A DNA stretch of 64,000 nt from Artemia franciscana. Taxonomy: Eukaryota; Arthropoda; Branchiopoda; Anostraca; Artemiidae. The notes below the pieces were generated by a model. The model was not told the DNA's origin and made no database searches. It saw only the letters and a program-made list of their open reading frames with translations. Of the stretch, positions 62,725 through 64,000 are shown piece after piece. The stretch's first letter is position 1. Each line of letters begins with the position of its first letter. The stretch is from the NCBI RefSeq assembly GCF_032884065.1, contig NC_088873.1, forward strand, positions 32,088,227-32,152,226. The letters run 5' to 3'. The position numbers and the translations under genes were made by a program.

Positions 62725-63905
62725 AGTTCAAGTTCCATTTATTTCCATGAAGTAACAATAATAAAAACAACGTCCCAAAGGGTTCAATGGCCCATTATTT
62801 GGGAAAAGGCATAGAATAAATAAAGGATCAAAAAACGTAGCATAAACATACTAAAAAAACATCTAGATATAAATCTATAAGGAAGAGAAATCAACTCACC
62901 GGCAGTCCCCACAAAACGGTGACCCTCGCATCACCTGACAATAAAATACCTTTTAAAATTCTCTGTGTCATCGAGGATCCAACGCCAACAAAACAACAAC
63001 CCAAAAAAAAATTAAACCATAAGAAACATTTAATAAGAAACCTTCAATAAGAAACTTTTCATCTGTCTCTTAAAGGAGCCAAGTGTTCGTGACTGCCATT
63101 TTCAATCTTAGTTTTTAAACATGCCACTTAAACGATAAATTGTCATCCAAAAGAACCCCCAGGAATCGCAAGTGTCGATCCAGGGGGCGACTTATGGAGC
63201 CGAACACTGACAAAAGAGAGATCGCCCTGTAGTTCCCAGGATCCTCACGGTTACTCCTTTAAAGAGAGCTATCACACGCGCCAATTTAAGACGTTGGGGA
63301 AATAATCCTAGTTGAAATGACTTACCAATAAAATGTCAAATTGGGATGATAATCGATGGGAGGATATGTTTAATTACTCTGGCAGAAATTTGGTGCCGAA
63401 GAATACTTTAAAGACAAAACAGTACTTCTAATTTCCTGCACCGTAACCTCCCCAAGAACCATTGATTTCAAGCACGAGGGACCTAAGAACTGCTCCCAAG
63501 ACAGTGACACAGAGAAATAAGAAAGGCTATTAGCGGTTTTTTCCCTATCTCCGCAAAGAATTTGTTCATATGATGTTGTATTTGGCCTTTTTCTGTGACA
63601 AGTTGGTCGTCTACAATGAGAGACTTAGGGAGGCCTTCTGGTTTCATGGATGGCCGACTAACTTCTTTAATCGCGTCCCACGTCTATTTTATTTTTTTAC
63701 CACAATCAACAAATCTCTTTGTAAAATATACTGTTTTAGCTCTGCTCATAATTGATTTCAGCATATTGCGGTATTACTTAATTGCTTCTGACTTAGCATT
63801 ATTCGGTCTTTTTTTTAACTCTTTCCAAAGGTTCTGCTTCCTTTTTGTTGACTTTAGGACTCCAAATGTTAACTAGTGAGCTACTTGTGTTAATTCAATT
63901 CGACT
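62725..63905 (-). mobile_element. CR1-like LINE, internally deleted
   Basis: The minus strand begins (near 63870) with sequence matching the linker KSTKRKQNFWKEY of the 43-46 kb LINE. It reaches RT at about 63300 (FPQRLKLARVIALFKG) and goes through DPGNYRAISLLSVFGS. It then jumps to RFLGVLLDDNLSFKWHV, a segment that follows the RT core (compare 45695-45735). It ends with the LINE 3' UTR (inverted GGCCATTGAACCCTTTGGG at about 62775 and GAACTTGAACTTGAATTAAC at 62725-62745). RT motifs A to C are thus missing. Many stops; dead. Confidence 0.72.
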
Positions 63906-63929
63906 GGAAATTGAATGTTTTAGTGTCTT

Positions 63930-64000
63930 TTTTTTTAATCAAAAGTGATCGGAGGGTAATCAGCCCTCTCCCAGGCCTTTCTGCTGCCCATGTTCAAAAC
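63930..64000. repeat. Dispersed repeat fragment at the window edge
   Basis: TCAAAAGTGATCGGAGGGTAA followed by CCCTCTCCCAGGCC matches about 770-800 (TCAAAAGTGATTGGAGGGTAA, CCTCCCTCTCG) and, more distantly, 29813-29850 and 32097-32135. It probably continues beyond the window. Confidence 0.55.

Overview
This is a stretch of an AT-rich animal nuclear genome, almost certainly an arthropod and possibly a crustacean such as the brine shrimp Artemia. The evidence is eukaryotic polyubiquitin and SRP19 coding sequence, rolling-circle Helitrons, CR1/Jockey-type LINEs, a tRNA-derived SINE, a PIF/Harbinger MITE and very long (TA)n arrays. The Artemia assignment rests only on a remembered resemblance of the dispersed repeats and should be treated as a guess. 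One assembly gap (100 N) lies at 10363-10462. No bacterial, plasmid or CRISPR features are present.

Layout. 1-6140 is mostly anonymous sequence with a degenerate repeat, a decayed Helitron Rep fragment and a LINE tail. 6150-8280 and 10463-24954 form a dense Helitron graveyard: copies in both orientations, nested and tandem, built from a shared plan. In element orientation that plan is: a 5' end beginning TCTATATATATAAAAAT; TGACGTCA-rich sequence; an A-rich CTAAAAAA tract; a GGGACAC/AAATGACGACC minisatellite; the last ~64 codons of the Helitron helicase; a (TA)n array; and a 3' block of hairpins ending in CTAG. 24957-26270 holds a longer helicase pseudogene. 27107-27571 (-) is an intact single-exon SRP19 gene, followed by a Harbinger MITE (27900-28398) and a 2.3 kb near-identical tandem duplication (28426-32957). 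33-43 kb is low-copy sequence with a few exon-like segments and a second small Helitron cluster (37.3-39.4 kb) that carries tRNA-like sequence and a SINE. A broken CR1-like LINE spans about 42.9-46.6 kb. A polyubiquitin pseudogene (46850-47459) is followed by a decayed autonomous Helitron (Rep domain, 47468-49284), and a second large Helitron pile-up runs 49.3-59.7 kb. The window ends with a LINE fragment, a seven-unit polyubiquitin gene (60421-62022, -) with a broken eighth unit, and an internally deleted LINE.

The strongest host genes are SRP19 and polyubiquitin; everything else is either mobile-element derived or only exon-like. The most interesting structures are in the Helitrons. They have a doubled 3' terminator (two hairpins, each capped by GCGAAGC and each followed by CTAG), elements sitting in or beside (TA)n arrays, one nested insertion provable to the base, composite elements mobilised more than once, and a pile-up of five 3' ends within 141 bp.
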